Source: Candidatus Sericytochromatia bacterium (GTDB lineage: Bacteria; Cyanobacteriota; Sericytochromatia; JACMPN01). Taken from it: 7,237 nucleotides of DNA. The notes below the pieces were generated by a model that made no database searches, was not told the origin of the DNA, and was given only the letters and a program-made list of their open reading frames with translations. Positions 6,450 to 7,237 of the stretch are shown piece after piece. A program made the position numbers and the translations under genes. The stretch is taken from assembly GCA_014377495.1 (NCBI GenBank), contig JACMPN010000586.1, positions 1-7,237 of the forward strand. The letters run 5' to 3'. Within the stretch, counting starts at the first letter, position 1, and each line of letters begins with the position of its first letter.

Positions 6450-7237
6450 TGGCCCAACGTCATGTGGCCACGTGTGTCGGTGTCGGTGTCAGCCTGACGG
6501 ACTTGCGACGGGAAAGTGCCGAACAGCTTTGGGCCCGCCACGAACGGGCCCGCAAAGCCTACCGCCGCGGGGCTTGGGCCCGCCGGCCGGGCGAAGCCAG
6601 TTGGCTGGAGCTCAAGTCCCTGCTTGGCGAGCAGCAGATGCAGGACTGCCACCTCTGCACCTGGGACTGTGGGGTGGACCGCCGCAACGGCATCAACGGC
6701 CGGTGCGGGGTGGGCCGCCAGATGAATTTGACGGCCGAATACCTGCACATGGGCGAAGAGCCCGAACTGGTGCCGGCCCACACGCTGTTTTTCACGGGCT
6801 GCACGATGCAATGTTCGTTCTGCCAGAACTGGAAAGGCGCCTTTTACCCGGAAAGCGGCGCCGCTTACCCGGTGGCGGCCATGGCCGAGATCGTCGTCCA
6901 GCGGGAGGCGCAGGGGGCCCGCTGCGTCAATTTCGTCGGCGGTACGCCCGAGCCCTATCTGCCGATGATCCTCGAACTGGCCCTGGCCCTGCCGGCCGAG
7001 ACCCAGGTCCCGTTTGTCTTCAATTGCAACGGCACGGCCACCCCGGAGGCCCTGGCCCTCATGGAAGGGGTGATCGACCTTTACCTGCCGGACTGGAAAT
7101 ACGGCACCGACCGTTGCAGCGAGCAGCACTCGGCCTTCCCCAACTACTGGCAGACCCTGGAGACTTTCGTGACCACCGCCGCCAGACAGGGTGACCTGCT
7201 CATCCGCCATTTGGTCATGCCGGGCCATTTGGTGTGC
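6449..7237 (+). CDS. PflX-type radical SAM protein (COG1313-like), 3' end outside window
   Basis: The frame is open from the GTG at 6449 to the right edge, giving 263 residues and no stop. The radical SAM motif is GCTMQCSFCQNW, with Cys118, Cys122 and Cys125 (CxxxCxxC) to hold the [4Fe-4S] cluster that cleaves S-adenosylmethionine. Before it lie Cys67, Cys70, Cys74 and Cys86 in CHLCTWDCGVDRR...GRCG, the cysteine-rich N-terminal module typical of this family. GEEPELV (102-108), NFVGGTPEPYLP (161-172), DLYLPDWKYG (210-219) and LIRHLVMPGH (251-260) match the pyruvate formate-lyase-activating-enzyme-like PflX group. Its substrate is not known to me, and true PFL activation should not be assumed. 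The first 60 residues are Arg/Ala-rich and less conserved. No pyruvate formate-lyase gene is in the window. Family assignment is strong; the function is unknown. Confidence 0.9.
   Translation, partial: MAQRHVATCVGVGVSLTDLRRESAEQLWARHERARKAYRRGAWARRPGEASWLELKSLLGEQQMQDCHLCTWDCGVDRRNGINGRCGVGRQMNLTAEYLHMGEEPELVPAHTLFFTGCTMQCSFCQNWKGAFYPESGAAYPVAAMAEIVVQREAQGARCVNFVGGTPEPYLPMILELALALPAETQVPFVFNCNGTATPEALALMEGVIDLYLPDWKYGTDRCSEQHSAFPNYWQTLETFVTTAARQGDLLIRHLVMPGHLVC

Noticed and set aside
6446..7228. Open frames on both strands (also 6472-7194 +) over the radical SAM gene
   Set aside because: Only the frame from the GTG at 6449 shows conserved motifs (CxxxCxxC, the cysteine-rich N-terminus, IRHLVMPG). 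The others are shadows.

Overview
The window is a GC-rich bacterial chromosomal segment with every recognisable gene on the + strand. Left to right it holds trigger factor (tig), the ClpP peptidase, the ClpX unfoldase, a second-type elongation factor G (FusA2-like), a small two-helix membrane protein with a partial MshEN/GspE-N-like domain, and a PflX-type radical SAM protein cut by the right edge. Codons end mostly in G or C, GTG starts are used three times, and there are clear GGAGG/AGGAG ribosome binding sites. No phage, transposon, CRISPR array or RNA gene was recognised. The phylum cannot be fixed from sequence alone. The ClpP and trigger factor sequences look to me like those of the cyanobacteria/Melainabacteria/Chloroflexi/Firmicutes side of the bacterial tree, but that is an impression, not a measurement.

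Region 1 (1-3582) is the protein quality-control block tig-clpP-clpX. Trigger factor folds chains as they leave the ribosome, and ClpX unfolds tagged or damaged proteins and feeds them to ClpP. clpP and clpX are 3 nt apart, with the clpX ribosome binding site inside the end of clpP, and the pair ends in a good rho-independent terminator. tig and clpP are separated by 125 nt holding two alternative small hairpins at the tig stop, a 12-bp stem without a T-run, and a possible clpP promoter.

Region 2 (3583-5866) is a monocistronic-looking fusA2-like gene. It has a 228-nt leader region containing a possible second terminator and a TATGAT promoter-like element, and a GC-rich hairpin follows the gene.

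Region 3 (5867-7237) begins with a near-identical copy of the TATGAT element and a perfect inverted repeat. These precede a two-gene unit in which the membrane protein and the radical SAM protein overlap by 1 nt (TAGTG), which suggests translational coupling. This pair is the least ordinary part of the window. Nothing here amounts to a demonstrated new system; the best leads are the repeated promoter-like element, the orphan MshEN-like membrane protein and its coupling to a PflX-type radical SAM enzyme.
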